DNA from: Bacteroidetes bacterium GWC2_46_850
GTDB taxonomy: Bacteria > Bacteroidota > Bacteroidia > Bacteroidales > Dysgonomonadaceae
Reading direction: 5' to 3'
DNA length: 64,000 bases
Assembly (NCBI GenBank): GCA_001768325.1
Contig: MENQ01000021.1
Coordinates: 124,001 to 188,000, forward strand
Of the stretch, positions 8,926-17,983 are shown piece by piece. Below the pieces are notes generated by a model, which worked only from the letters and a program-made list of their open reading frames with translations, did not search any database and was not told where the DNA came from. Each line of letters starts with the position of its first letter. Within the stretch, counting starts at the first letter, position 1. A program made the position numbers and the translations under genes.

Positions 8926-10095
8926 ATGAAAAACAGAAAATTAAGAATGGGCATGGTAGGCGGCGGCAAGACCGGTTTTATCGGCGCCATTCACTTGCGT
9001 GCCGCATTGATGGAAAACATGATCGAGTTGGTGTGCGGTTGCTTCAGCTCAGATCCGGAGCGGTCGCTGAGTTCGGGGCGTGCCTATTTCCTGCCTGATG
9101 ACCGTATCTATGGTTCATACCAGGAGATGTTTGACCGCGAAATGGAACTGCCCGAAGCGGAACGAATGAATTTTGTGGTCATCGTCACACCCAACAAACA
9201 GCATTTTGAACCGGCCATGATGGCATTGGAACGCGGTATCCACGTGGTGCTTGACAAACCGATGACTTTCTCCCTGGAGGAGGCTTTAAAGCTTCAGCAG
9301 AAGGTGGAGGAGACCGGTCTGGTACTGGCGTTGACCCATGTCTATACCGGATACCCTGCAGTAAAAGAGATGAAGGCACGCATTGCAGCCGGTGAGCTGG
9401 GCAAGATCAGACGCGTCTATGTGGAATATCCACAAGGCTGGTTGTCCGATCGTATCGAGCTGCAGGAGGGAAACAATGCCGGATGGCGTACCGACCCGCA
9501 GTTATCGGGTAAAGCAGGCTGCATGGGCGACATTGGCACGCATGCCTGGCACTTGTGCGAATATGTCACCGGACTGAAGGTGGAGGAACTATGCGCCGAG
9601 CTCAACTCCTTTGTACCAGGGCGGATGATCGACGATGACGGAACCGCTTTTATGCGCCTGGAGCAGGGAGCAAAGGCCCTTCTCTCTGCCACACAGATTG
9701 CCATCGGCGAAGCCAACAAGGTGAATATACGTGTGTATGGCGACTGGGGAGGCTTGCAGTGGATACAGGAAAACCCGAACGAGCTGCGCGTAACATGGGG
9801 AGATAAGCCGGAAGAGATCATACGCATCGGCAACAACAGCTATCTTGGCAGTCAGGCCCTCTGGAATGCACGTACACCCGCTGGTCATCCCGAAGGATTT
9901 ATTGAAGCATTCGCCAATATCTACCGCAACTTCACCCTCACCGTGAAAGCGTTACAACAGGGTGAGGTCCCCACGGAAAACATGCTCGACTTCCCCAACG
10001 TATACGACGGGGTGAGAGGCATGCAATTTATCGAAACCGTTGTCACGTCGGGATACAGTGACAGCCCGAAATGGGTTAAATGGATTCTTTCCTGA
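8926..10095 (+). CDS. cytosolic Gfo/Idh/MocA family oxidoreductase
   Basis: The protein has 389 residues and no signal peptide. The N-terminal Rossmann fold shows MGMVGGGKTGFIGAIH, and the usual EKP block appears as Asp110-Lys111-Pro112. The C-terminal domain carries the GDIGTHAWHL motif with Asp202 and His206, the usual catalytic Asp/His pair of the family. It probably oxidises or reduces a monosaccharide or a sugar acid with NAD(P). Together with the isomerase-like protein upstream it may form a cytosolic finishing step for sugars taken up from pectin or from the exported oxidoreductase. The stop codon abuts the stop of the opposing GH28 gene with no bases between. Confidence 0.85.
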   Translation: MKNRKLRMGMVGGGKTGFIGAIHLRAALMENMIELVCGCFSSDPERSLSSGRAYFLPDDRIYGSYQEMFDREMELPEAERMNFVVIVTPNKQHFEPAMMALERGIHVVLDKPMTFSLEEALKLQQKVEETGLVLALTHVYTGYPAVKEMKARIAAGELGKIRRVYVEYPQGWLSDRIELQEGNNAGWRTDPQLSGKAGCMGDIGTHAWHLCEYVTGLKVEELCAELNSFVPGRMIDDDGTAFMRLEQGAKALLSATQIAIGEANKVNIRVYGDWGGLQWIQENPNELRVTWGDKPEEIIRIGNNSYLGSQALWNARTPAGHPEGFIEAFANIYRNFTLTVKALQQGEVPTENMLDFPNVYDGVRGMQFIETVVTSGYSDSPKWVKWILS

Positions 10096-11418
10096 TCAGA
10101 AGCGTTTCTGACCGTTTATCGTGATATTTTTCAGCTTCAGATTGCGGATAAAACCCTGCGGTATATCGTCCTTTTGTGCGGTGATGTGGAGGTTTTCGAG
10201 CGTGAAATCAGAGAGAACATACTGATCCGACTCATTCACATCAAAAAAAGTATTACACTCCAGGGTGATGTTGCGCAAGGTGACATGGCTGCCATAGGAA
10301 AGCGGCATCTTAGTCTGTCCCTGCAAATCGAAGAACTGTGTCCAGGGTTTTATATAGAGAAAGCTGCTGGCATTGCCGGTAATATCTTCCACCAGAATAT
10401 ATTCGTAGTTCTGGGGCGTGTCGGGGCGCATCTTCAGCCAGAGCAGGCGTACAGCCTGGTCGACCTGTAGACGTCGTACGACAATGTTTCGGTTGTGAAT
10501 CGACTCACTGCCACAGGTGAGCACGCCATGACAAAATCCAAAGTTACAATCTTCGATGATCACATTGCTGTTGCCACCATTGTTGTCATCCTTGTCAGCC
10601 AGCGGCCCTTTCCCTCCTTTCAGGGCAATGGCATCGTCGTTGACCGAGATGGAGCAACGGGTAATATGCACGTTCTTGCACACATCAATGTCTACCGCAT
10701 CGGAGCTGGGTGCTTTCACCGGCTCCCGTGGAGCAAAAATAGTCAGGTTGGAGAGTCTTACATTCTCACACTTGTACAGATGGGTGGTCCAGAAGGGTGA
10801 ATTGATCAGGCTCACGCCGGTGAGATGCACATTCTTGCTATTCGAAATAAAAACCAGTCGCGGGCGCATCTCATCCAGGTTGGTACACTTGGGATTTACC
10901 CTGCGACGCAACCAGAATGATTTCCAGTAACGCAGTCCGTTTCCGTTGATTGTTCCCTCACCCGTGATGGTGAAGCCGTCGAGTCCGTCGGCATTGATGA
11001 AGGCCGCAAAGTAATCGATGCTCTGACCCTCTATCCGGGTGGGCAGAACAGGATAGTTGCTGATATCGTCGCTCCCCTTAAGCACCGCATCCCTTTCCAG
11101 ATAAAGATGGGTATTTTGTTTGAAGAAGAGAGCACCGCTCAGATAAACACCTTGCGGCACAAATACTACCCCCCCTCCGTTCGCATAGGCCCGGTCGATC
11201 ACCGCCTGTATCTGCTCGGTCTGAAGAAGGGTGCTGTCATTCACCACACCGTAATCGGTAATTTTGTACAGCTTTCCCAACTGATTGATATCGACTTTTT
11301 CGTGTATTCTGAACCAGTCGGGTATGGGTGTTCCGTCCGGAAAAAACTCTTTGCCGAAAAATGGGAAAGTGAGCAGCGTGGCTAAAACCAACAGAATTAT
11401 TTTTTTATTTGTCTTCAT
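10096..11418 (-). CDS. GH28 polygalacturonase family hydrolase
   Basis: The protein has 440 residues, with a signal peptide at about 1-22. It is a right-handed parallel beta-helix of the pectate-hydrolase type, opening with KITDYGVVNDS near residue 52. The GH28 active-site pattern is present but divergent: SSDAVDID (Asp240, Asp243) replaces the usual NTDGID, VNDDAIALKGG gives Asp261-Asp262, CHGVLTCGSE gives His297, and RLLWLKMR supplies the Arg/Lys segment. The likely activity is exo-type hydrolysis of galacturonosyl or rhamnogalacturonan linkages. It is the last gene of the eight-gene minus-strand operon, 17 bases after the other GH28. The altered Asp motif suggests a specificity different from plain polygalacturonase, for example a rhamnogalacturonan linkage. 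Confidence 0.88.
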   Translation of the reverse strand: MKTNKKIILLVLATLLTFPFFGKEFFPDGTPIPDWFRIHEKVDINQLGKLYKITDYGVVNDSTLLQTEQIQAVIDRAYANGGGVVFVPQGVYLSGALFFKQNTHLYLERDAVLKGSDDISNYPVLPTRIEGQSIDYFAAFINADGLDGFTITGEGTINGNGLRYWKSFWLRRRVNPKCTNLDEMRPRLVFISNSKNVHLTGVSLINSPFWTTHLYKCENVRLSNLTIFAPREPVKAPSSDAVDIDVCKNVHITRCSISVNDDAIALKGGKGPLADKDDNNGGNSNVIIEDCNFGFCHGVLTCGSESIHNRNIVVRRLQVDQAVRLLWLKMRPDTPQNYEYILVEDITGNASSFLYIKPWTQFFDLQGQTKMPLSYGSHVTLRNITLECNTFFDVNESDQYVLSDFTLENLHITAQKDDIPQGFIRNLKLKNITINGQKRF

Positions 11419-11435
11419 TGTTATTACATACTAAG

Positions 11436-13121
11436 TTATTTTTTCAAAAATGAAATCTGTTCCTCGCCCACCTCACCGGCCACGTAGACTTTATCACTTC
11501 CTGAAACAGTATCCAGAACTATTTTGCGTGTTCTATTCCCTCGGATCTCGTAGATGACCTCTGTCTGTTCTCCGGTTTGCAGTCCCTCCACCTGCAGGTT
11601 GCCCACATTATGCAGTTTGATTGCGGCACCTGTTTCAGGATAGATGGCCACGTTCTTCAGTGTGATATGGTCGGCTTCGATCAACTCTCCCCCCACCTGG
11701 GCATGTACCACAAAGTCACTGATATGGATATTTTCGATATTTTGCTCCGGCAGGCCGTGAAAATAAAGGGCCCGGCGTGCATTGCGACAGGTAATGCCTT
11801 CAATATAGATATTCCGGAAGAGAGGTGTTGTTTCGTCTACCTGGGGGATTGAAGTTCCCAGTTTAATCTCATCACCCTCTTCCAGCGATTCCACGGCCGA
11901 TTTACCGCCATAATAAAGGTTGAATAATACCGGTTCCGTAGCAATGTCGAACATGCTGACGTTTGATATATAGATGTTCTCCACCACACCACCACGCCCT
12001 CTGCTGCTTTTGAACCGAAGACCCACGTCGGTACCCAGAAACTGGCAGTTGGAGACGGAAACGTTCTTTACTCCGCCCGACATCTCACTGCCTACCACAA
12101 ATCCGCCATGACCTTTAAAGACGGTGCAGTTGTCCACAATCAGATTCTCGGTCGGCATGTTGCGCTTTCTGCCATCTTCACCTTTCCCCGACTTCACACA
12201 GATGCCATCATCTCCCACATCGAAGCTGCTGTTAACGATGATGCTGTTTTTGCAGGATTCCAGATCGATGCCATCTCCATTTTGTGCATAGGAGGGATTG
12301 CGCACCTGAATGCCATCGATGATCACATTCTCACACATCAGTGGGTGAATGTTCCAGGCAGCAGAGTTTTGGAAGATCACCCCCTGCAGGAACACATCCT
12401 TGCAGTTTTGCAGGCTGACCATCACAGGGCGCAAAAAGTCTCTTAACGCAAGCCATTCCTCCTCCGATTTCAGGTTACGGGGCACATTCATGTCACTGGT
12501 GGTATCCCCATGCAGATAGGCGGCAGAAGGCATCCAGTAGTCCGCACGTTTGTATACGCCACCACCCGCAGTCATTCTCTCCCACTGTCTGTCGGTCACT
12601 TTATCCTTTTTCAGCGGACGCCAGTAATGGCCGTTGCCATCGATGGCACCACTGCCGGTGATGGCGATGTTCTGCAGATTCTTTCCCCAGATGGGCGACT
12701 GGCAACGACGGGTATCCAATCCCTCGAAAGAGGTCTCCACAAGCGGATAGAGATCTTTGTCGGGTGAAAACAAGATGATGGATCTATCTTCAAGATGCAG
12801 GTTGATGTTGCTCTGTAGCACAATGGGTCCAGTGAACCAAACTCCTGCAGGCACGATCAGCCGTCCTCCCCCCCTGGAAGAGAGATGAGAAATGGCGCTT
12901 GCGAAGGCGTCGCTGTTCAGAAAAGTCCCGTCGCCTCTGCCTCCAAAATCGACAATGGAAACGCTGTAGTCGGGAAATGAGGGTGGTGAAAGAAGCGGCA
13001 TCTCAAAAGGGAGATCCTTATAGAGATAGCCGTAAGTTGAATCCTGCGGGGAGATGTTTCCACAGGAAAGAAGCAGTAAAAAGGAAAGCAATAAAAAGGT
13101 GAATCCTGAAAGCCTGTACAT
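11436..13121 (-). CDS. GH28 exo-polygalacturonase-type lipoprotein
   Basis: I use the ATG at 13121 (561 residues), which gives a lipoprotein signal with Cys20 (LLLLSC). A GTG at 13127 would add only two residues. All canonical GH28 motifs are present: NGDGID with Asp283, GDDGICVKSGK with Asp304-Asp305, GHGGFVVGSEMSGG with His338, and RFKSSRGRGG with Arg369 and Lys371. This is the textbook pattern of inverting exo-acting polygalacturonases. An insertion at about residues 165-225 makes it longer than the minimal family. It lies 11 bases after GH105 and 17 before the second GH28. It likely trims galacturonate from oligogalacturonides at the cell envelope. Confidence 0.93.
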   Translation of the reverse strand: MYRLSGFTFLLLSFLLLLSCGNISPQDSTYGYLYKDLPFEMPLLSPPSFPDYSVSIVDFGGRGDGTFLNSDAFASAISHLSSRGGGRLIVPAGVWFTGPIVLQSNINLHLEDRSIILFSPDKDLYPLVETSFEGLDTRRCQSPIWGKNLQNIAITGSGAIDGNGHYWRPLKKDKVTDRQWERMTAGGGVYKRADYWMPSAAYLHGDTTSDMNVPRNLKSEEEWLALRDFLRPVMVSLQNCKDVFLQGVIFQNSAAWNIHPLMCENVIIDGIQVRNPSYAQNGDGIDLESCKNSIIVNSSFDVGDDGICVKSGKGEDGRKRNMPTENLIVDNCTVFKGHGGFVVGSEMSGGVKNVSVSNCQFLGTDVGLRFKSSRGRGGVVENIYISNVSMFDIATEPVLFNLYYGGKSAVESLEEGDEIKLGTSIPQVDETTPLFRNIYIEGITCRNARRALYFHGLPEQNIENIHISDFVVHAQVGGELIEADHITLKNVAIYPETGAAIKLHNVGNLQVEGLQTGEQTEVIYEIRGNRTRKIVLDTVSGSDKVYVAGEVGEEQISFLKK

Positions 13122-13132
13122 AGTCACAATGG

Positions 13133-14293
13133 TTATTTATTTAATTCGAGGCAGCCCATGATAAAGGGGCCGGTCGCCTTGGCATCATTATCCCTGATCT
13201 TCTCGCTGATATAATATTCGAAGCTCCCGTCACGGTAGGGATTCCCGCCTAGTCCGCCCACCGAACAGCATTTTGTGAGTGTTAACGTGCCGTCGCCATT
13301 TTCCACAATCAGCTCTCTCATGAGGCCCTCGTATGCTTTTTCAGCTACGGCACGGTATGTTTGACTGATATATCCTTTGTTCGCCGCTTTGGCATAGGCA
13401 TACATGAACATGGAAGAAACCGATGCCTCGAGGTAGTTCCCTTCCCGGTCACCCTGATCCGGCACCTGGTACCAGAGTCCTGTTTTATCCTGATAGCGGG
13501 TCAGCGTGTCGGCCAGTCCCTGAATCATGTTGATCAGCTCGGGCCGCTGCGGATGATCGGCAGGAATAAAATCAAGCACATCCACCAGCGCCATGAACCA
13601 CCATCCGATGCTACGCCCCCAGAAGTTGGGCGACTGTCCGGTCACCTTATTTGCCCACTGTTGATTTTTGCTTTCATCCCATGCATGATAGTACAATCCG
13701 GTGGCCTGATCGTAGGTATGCCGGGCGCAGACAATGAATTGGTTGATCACATCATCTATGAGCTGCGGCTGATTGAAGGTAACGGCATATTCTGCCAGGA
13801 AGGGAGAGCCCATATACAAGCCATCAAGCCAGATCTGGTGGGGATAGATCAGCTTATGCCAGAACACTCCCTCATGGGTGCGGGGGTGATGTTTCATCTG
13901 GTTCACCAGCCGGTCCATTGCCAGCTTGTATTTCTCATCGCCGGTCTGGCGATACACCTCAAACAGCACCTTGCCGGAGTTGATATAGTCGATGTTGTAG
14001 GTCTCCACCTTGTAGAGATGTATTTCTCCCTCGTTGTTGATGAGTGTGTCGGCCCACTCCACAACATAATCGAGATACTTGTCATCACCGGTTTCCTCCC
14101 ACACTTTCAGCATGGCCAATGTACCCACACCCTGTGCATATCCAAAGTAAAGCCGTTTGCCGTGATCGAGTTGCCATGCCTGCGGGGCACGCTTCATTTC
14201 AGAATCTGCAAAGCGGATGGCTGTTTGCTGTCCTGACAAAAGCTGACAAAAAATCAGCGCTGTCACAGTGATGCCTATTGTTCTTTGTATCAT
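13133..14293 (-). CDS. GH105 unsaturated rhamnogalacturonyl hydrolase
   Basis: The protein has 386 residues, with a signal peptide at about 1-21 (ending LLSGQQ). It aligns throughout with the GH105 at 102-1292: an ADSEMKRAPQAW start, the TYNIDYINSGKVLF block and PHQIWLDGLYM with catalytic Asp157. It would remove the unsaturated uronic acid from products of the PL1 lyases encoded in the same operon. Having one copy in each arm of the locus suggests separate substrates or compartments: this copy lacks a clear lipobox, while the other is a lipoprotein. Confidence 0.92.
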   Translation of the reverse strand: MIQRTIGITVTALIFCQLLSGQQTAIRFADSEMKRAPQAWQLDHGKRLYFGYAQGVGTLAMLKVWEETGDDKYLDYVVEWADTLINNEGEIHLYKVETYNIDYINSGKVLFEVYRQTGDEKYKLAMDRLVNQMKHHPRTHEGVFWHKLIYPHQIWLDGLYMGSPFLAEYAVTFNQPQLIDDVINQFIVCARHTYDQATGLYYHAWDESKNQQWANKVTGQSPNFWGRSIGWWFMALVDVLDFIPADHPQRPELINMIQGLADTLTRYQDKTGLWYQVPDQGDREGNYLEASVSSMFMYAYAKAANKGYISQTYRAVAEKAYEGLMRELIVENGDGTLTLTKCCSVGGLGGNPYRDGSFEYYISEKIRDNDAKATGPFIMGCLELNK

Positions 14294-14312
14294 ATCAATT
14301 TTTGTTTATTCA

Positions 14313-17300
14313 TTATCTGACCAGTGTAACCGACATCAATCCAATGATGACCTCGTTGGCAATGGTTTTCACCCGCAAACTCTCCAGCTCCTTTAGCGGA
14401 TCGAGCGGGAGATCCAGTATCACGCCGGCACCACCATCGATCGATCTGCCATATACTTCGTCTGTGGGTATATCCTCATCGAAATTGTGGCTTACCTTCC
14501 CGCTCTTCAGCGCTACCCGGTAGGGACGGGGAAGATCCGACCGGAATGCCGCCCCATCGAGGTAAAAATCCTGTTCAATGGGCACCCAGTTTTCAGGATT
14601 CACCAGGGTCAACAACGACTCGCTTCCATCCGTATAGCGAACAACCACCTCACCATTGGGCACATGTGCCTGCATGTGGTTGGTGGTGCCTGCCATCAGC
14701 AGGTAGGCATGAGATGATTTACCGCTTAGGGGTACGATCACCTCCTCCGGGTAGTTATCCCATAGGCTGGTGAAGGCAATGTTGTGCCGCTGATCGGAAG
14801 GGGTACGGAAGGGTATTCCTAATGGAGTTTGAAAAATATTGTCTTTGCTTGATCTTCGAAGGCCCGAATCATCGATCTCCGCTGTGAGAGCGGGATGGCA
14901 CCATTCTCCGATACCCTGTTTTGGTATCTGCAGGGTGGTATAGGGAGAACGGGGTGAAAGATACTCCTGTGTGAAGATCTGGTTGACCGCAGTATTCAGA
15001 TATTGATCCATGCAGATGGGTTCGTACGTTGCCTGGTGATTGCGGATATTCCAGTTGACGATATTCCGGGAAAAGAGGATGGCTCCATTGTTACTTAGTT
15101 CCACCCGGTTGGTACCCATGCATGCATATTGCTCAGGCAGCGTGAAGGATATTGAATTCCCTTTTGCAGGAATCATCACTGCGGGGTGTAGGGTATAGCC
15201 ATTTACTTTCAACTCTATTCGGACAGATTGAGCCGTATGGTTGATGATGGCAAAGTTGAGCCGTTCCTCTTCGGGATGGTATACCACTTCAAACGGTTCG
15301 GTGACCTCCACTGCCACAGCTCTCCACCACGAAAGGTCACCCTGGGCGATTTTCAGAAAAAGTGTTCTGTGCCCCAATGCACCTTTTACTGTTCCGGTAA
15401 CTGTTTCTACCGTAACAACTGCATCTTGCAATAGCTGTTGTGGATCATACAACTCCGTTACAGGTTCATCGCTGTGGATAATCAGATTACTACCCTTGGC
15501 GGTTGTATACACCGCAGGCCCGTTGTCGATCTTTTCACCTCCCCATTCAATGGTTACCCGGTACTCGGCGGCAGCATTGCAAACGATGCTGATCATCGGG
15601 TCACCAGCCGCTTCAACGGGTTGCCAATCTGTTTTTTCTCCGTTTACCCGGATATGTTTGATCCGGTCGTATGGCGCTTTCAGCTGGAGCGTAAGTGCCA
15701 TCTCTCTTTCAAAAGAAGGAATGATGGTGTAATAATCGGTCTGCTGCTCTCTCTTGAAATTAAAATCCACGGTGGCAGTTTTCAGAGAGGCGTACTTCCA
15801 CTCGGCAGGAAATCCGGGACGGATAACCAGTTTGTCATTCATTGCATCTGGCAGAATCCCGTAGAGGCCCTGAATAAGTGCCCGGGAGTATACGCCAATG
15901 GGGTCGCCGAAGTCTCGGTAACACTCTCCCCGGGCGGCATCGTAAAAACTGATCTGCCCAATGTTCCCTGGACTCGATCCCAGGTACATCCCATCGAGGA
16001 TGTTGCTTTTGAAGAGGTTGAATGCTTCCTCGTTTCTGCCGGCCTGCCAGTAGGCAAGACTGGTATGGGCCACCTCCGCGAATGCAACGTTGTTCACTGA
16101 CCAGGAGTAGGGCAGCCAGTTGGTGGTGGCGATAGTTTGGTAATGATCCATCTCCAGTCCTTTGGCTCTCACCGGAATATGGGGTATCTCCTTGTCGATA
16201 TAACGTGTGGCCTGATATGCCTGGAAAGGGGTATGGATATCGGAATCGATGGCATGATAGACACTCCAGATGCCGGCATGGGGATGCATCATCTTGTTGC
16301 CCATCCTGTCTTTGTACTCTGCCCACCATCCCTGCTCAGGCAACCACAAGGTGCTGTTGATCGCTTGCAGAATCTTGTCGGCTTCATTGCGATAGGGTGT
16401 CGGATCTTCTCCTATCTTCTCCGCGATATCAGCAGCCATCCTGTTTGCCCTGTAGTTGTAGGCCGAGGAGTAAGTGACTCCCCCGCTGTTGTATTGCAGC
16501 GCGTCACTGGCCCAGATGCAGGCATAGGCATCATATAGACCGTCGTTGTCGGGATCGAAGTTTCTTTTCTCCCAGGCGAGATGGTGTTTCAGTACAGGCC
16601 ACATCTCCTTCACATAATCCATATCGCCAGTCCAGTTGAAATGCCAGAGGAGTTCATCGATATAAACCAGGTTCATGTCGTAGTGATGCATCTGGGTGCT
16701 GTTACGCGGGTTGCGGGAGATGTAGCCGTTGCTGTACATCTGCGTACCCCACCGCTTTTCGGCGCGGGTAAGGTTCAGCGTACTGTCCTGTGCAGGATGG
16801 GCGATCACAGGCTCCACTGTGGTGACCTGCGATGCGGCGTAACCGTTGAAATGCTTCCTGGCTCTTTCATGCCAGCCGATGGCATCACCGGTATATGCAG
16901 CCCGCCAGCCGTTGAGGGGCATGCGCCAGCCGATTGCGCCATGCTGCCACACTTCGGTTTCATCGTCCCAGATTCCATCGGCTGCCATGCTCAACACACC
17001 TCCCAGCGTATTTAAAAAAGGATCGGGTGTGCGGATCTCCACCGAGGAGGCAATGGTTGCTCTTCTCTCTTCAGCTTTGTTGAAAAGGGGAGCGAGCACT
17101 GCCGGCGAGAGTGTTTGTTTGTCTTCCGCTTTGACGGCGAAATAAACAGGATTGCCTGTCAGCGGGGTTTGAGCCACCAGGATAGGTTTGTTGTCGGTTG
17201 CTTCCGACTGTACCAAGGTGGAAACCGACTCCATGCTGTAAGGTGAGCCACTCTTCAATGTTGTTCCTTGTGAAAAGGTTCCCACCGTATTGCGGGGTCC

Positions 17301-17921
17301 GCCTCGTGTGTCTGCTCCATAAGTAAGGCGGAAAGACTCACTTTGGTAGGTAAAAATATTTCCCTCACAGGCTTCGGGTTTCAGGGAGAAAGCCTCAGGA
17401 TCATCCACACCCAGATCGCCGTTTCTGGAAAAACGACTGTTGCTGGCTCCGCCAAAGGTGGTGATCAACCGGCTCCCGGCAGGAAGGTTTTTAGGCTCTA
17501 TCTTTACGATGATTCCCTCGGCGTCGGCCATGGCCAGCGCGGTGATGATAATCTGTCCCGTGCCCAGCAACGGGTCATTGATATCATAGATCCTGCTGCC
17601 AGCTCTGTATCGCGATTTGATATGGCGGGCATCGTTCAGCCAGAGGCTTTTATCTCCGGAAAGAAAGCCCAGTTGTATGTTTCCACCCATGTGTGGCATA
17701 AAAAGGCCAAACTCAGGCATATCACCGGTTTCAACCCGGAAAGCGGTGTTTGTGCCGTAAAGTGCCCTATTAAAGCGCTTGTTACCATTCACAATCACGA
17801 AATCATCCCCCTCGGGGGTATATCGCAACTCCCGGGGCACCTCGTGCCAATAGCCTGCTGGTTGTGCTCCCAACATGGTGGCAATAGCCAGCAGCAGTAA
17901 AAAAGTAAAAAGGTACCTCAT
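14313..17921 (-). CDS. large DUF4450 family glycosidase, probably GH142-related
   Basis: This 1202-residue protein has a signal peptide (about 1-19). It opens with the element that I associate with DUF4450 (GDDFVIVNGNKRFNRALYGTN, about residues 38-58), in a beta-rich domain to about 300. An (alpha/alpha)6 barrel spans about 310-730 (WQHGAIGWRMPLNGWRAAY, DPDNDGLYDAYACIWASDA, NNVAFAEVAH). Further beta domains reach the C-terminus. DUF4450 proteins include the GH142 part of BT1020, a beta-L-arabinofuranosidase of the rhamnogalacturonan-II pathway; that link is from memory. The pectin setting fits removal of arabinose or another rare side-chain sugar. The C-terminal 450 residues look like ancillary beta domains and I could not assign them. 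Confidence 0.72.
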   Translation of the reverse strand: MRYLFTFLLLLAIATMLGAQPAGYWHEVPRELRYTPEGDDFVIVNGNKRFNRALYGTNTAFRVETGDMPEFGLFMPHMGGNIQLGFLSGDKSLWLNDARHIKSRYRAGSRIYDINDPLLGTGQIIITALAMADAEGIIVKIEPKNLPAGSRLITTFGGASNSRFSRNGDLGVDDPEAFSLKPEACEGNIFTYQSESFRLTYGADTRGGPRNTVGTFSQGTTLKSGSPYSMESVSTLVQSEATDNKPILVAQTPLTGNPVYFAVKAEDKQTLSPAVLAPLFNKAEERRATIASSVEIRTPDPFLNTLGGVLSMAADGIWDDETEVWQHGAIGWRMPLNGWRAAYTGDAIGWHERARKHFNGYAASQVTTVEPVIAHPAQDSTLNLTRAEKRWGTQMYSNGYISRNPRNSTQMHHYDMNLVYIDELLWHFNWTGDMDYVKEMWPVLKHHLAWEKRNFDPDNDGLYDAYACIWASDALQYNSGGVTYSSAYNYRANRMAADIAEKIGEDPTPYRNEADKILQAINSTLWLPEQGWWAEYKDRMGNKMMHPHAGIWSVYHAIDSDIHTPFQAYQATRYIDKEIPHIPVRAKGLEMDHYQTIATTNWLPYSWSVNNVAFAEVAHTSLAYWQAGRNEEAFNLFKSNILDGMYLGSSPGNIGQISFYDAARGECYRDFGDPIGVYSRALIQGLYGILPDAMNDKLVIRPGFPAEWKYASLKTATVDFNFKREQQTDYYTIIPSFEREMALTLQLKAPYDRIKHIRVNGEKTDWQPVEAAGDPMISIVCNAAAEYRVTIEWGGEKIDNGPAVYTTAKGSNLIIHSDEPVTELYDPQQLLQDAVVTVETVTGTVKGALGHRTLFLKIAQGDLSWWRAVAVEVTEPFEVVYHPEEERLNFAIINHTAQSVRIELKVNGYTLHPAVMIPAKGNSISFTLPEQYACMGTNRVELSNNGAILFSRNIVNWNIRNHQATYEPICMDQYLNTAVNQIFTQEYLSPRSPYTTLQIPKQGIGEWCHPALTAEIDDSGLRRSSKDNIFQTPLGIPFRTPSDQRHNIAFTSLWDNYPEEVIVPLSGKSSHAYLLMAGTTNHMQAHVPNGEVVVRYTDGSESLLTLVNPENWVPIEQDFYLDGAAFRSDLPRPYRVALKSGKVSHNFDEDIPTDEVYGRSIDGGAGVILDLPLDPLKELESLRVKTIANEVIIGLMSVTLVR

Positions 17922-17983
17922 TGAAAAAATATTAAGCAGGTATCACGTCACATCACGGATCCCTGCCACCGTAACCATTCTAT

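Noticed and set aside
13361-14236. 291-residue open frame on the plus strand
   Set aside because: It is the antisense shadow of the GH105 gene, whose motifs are intact on the other strand.
15438-16100. 220-residue open frame on the plus strand
   Set aside because: It lies opposite the DUF4450 gene and has no family resemblance or initiation context.
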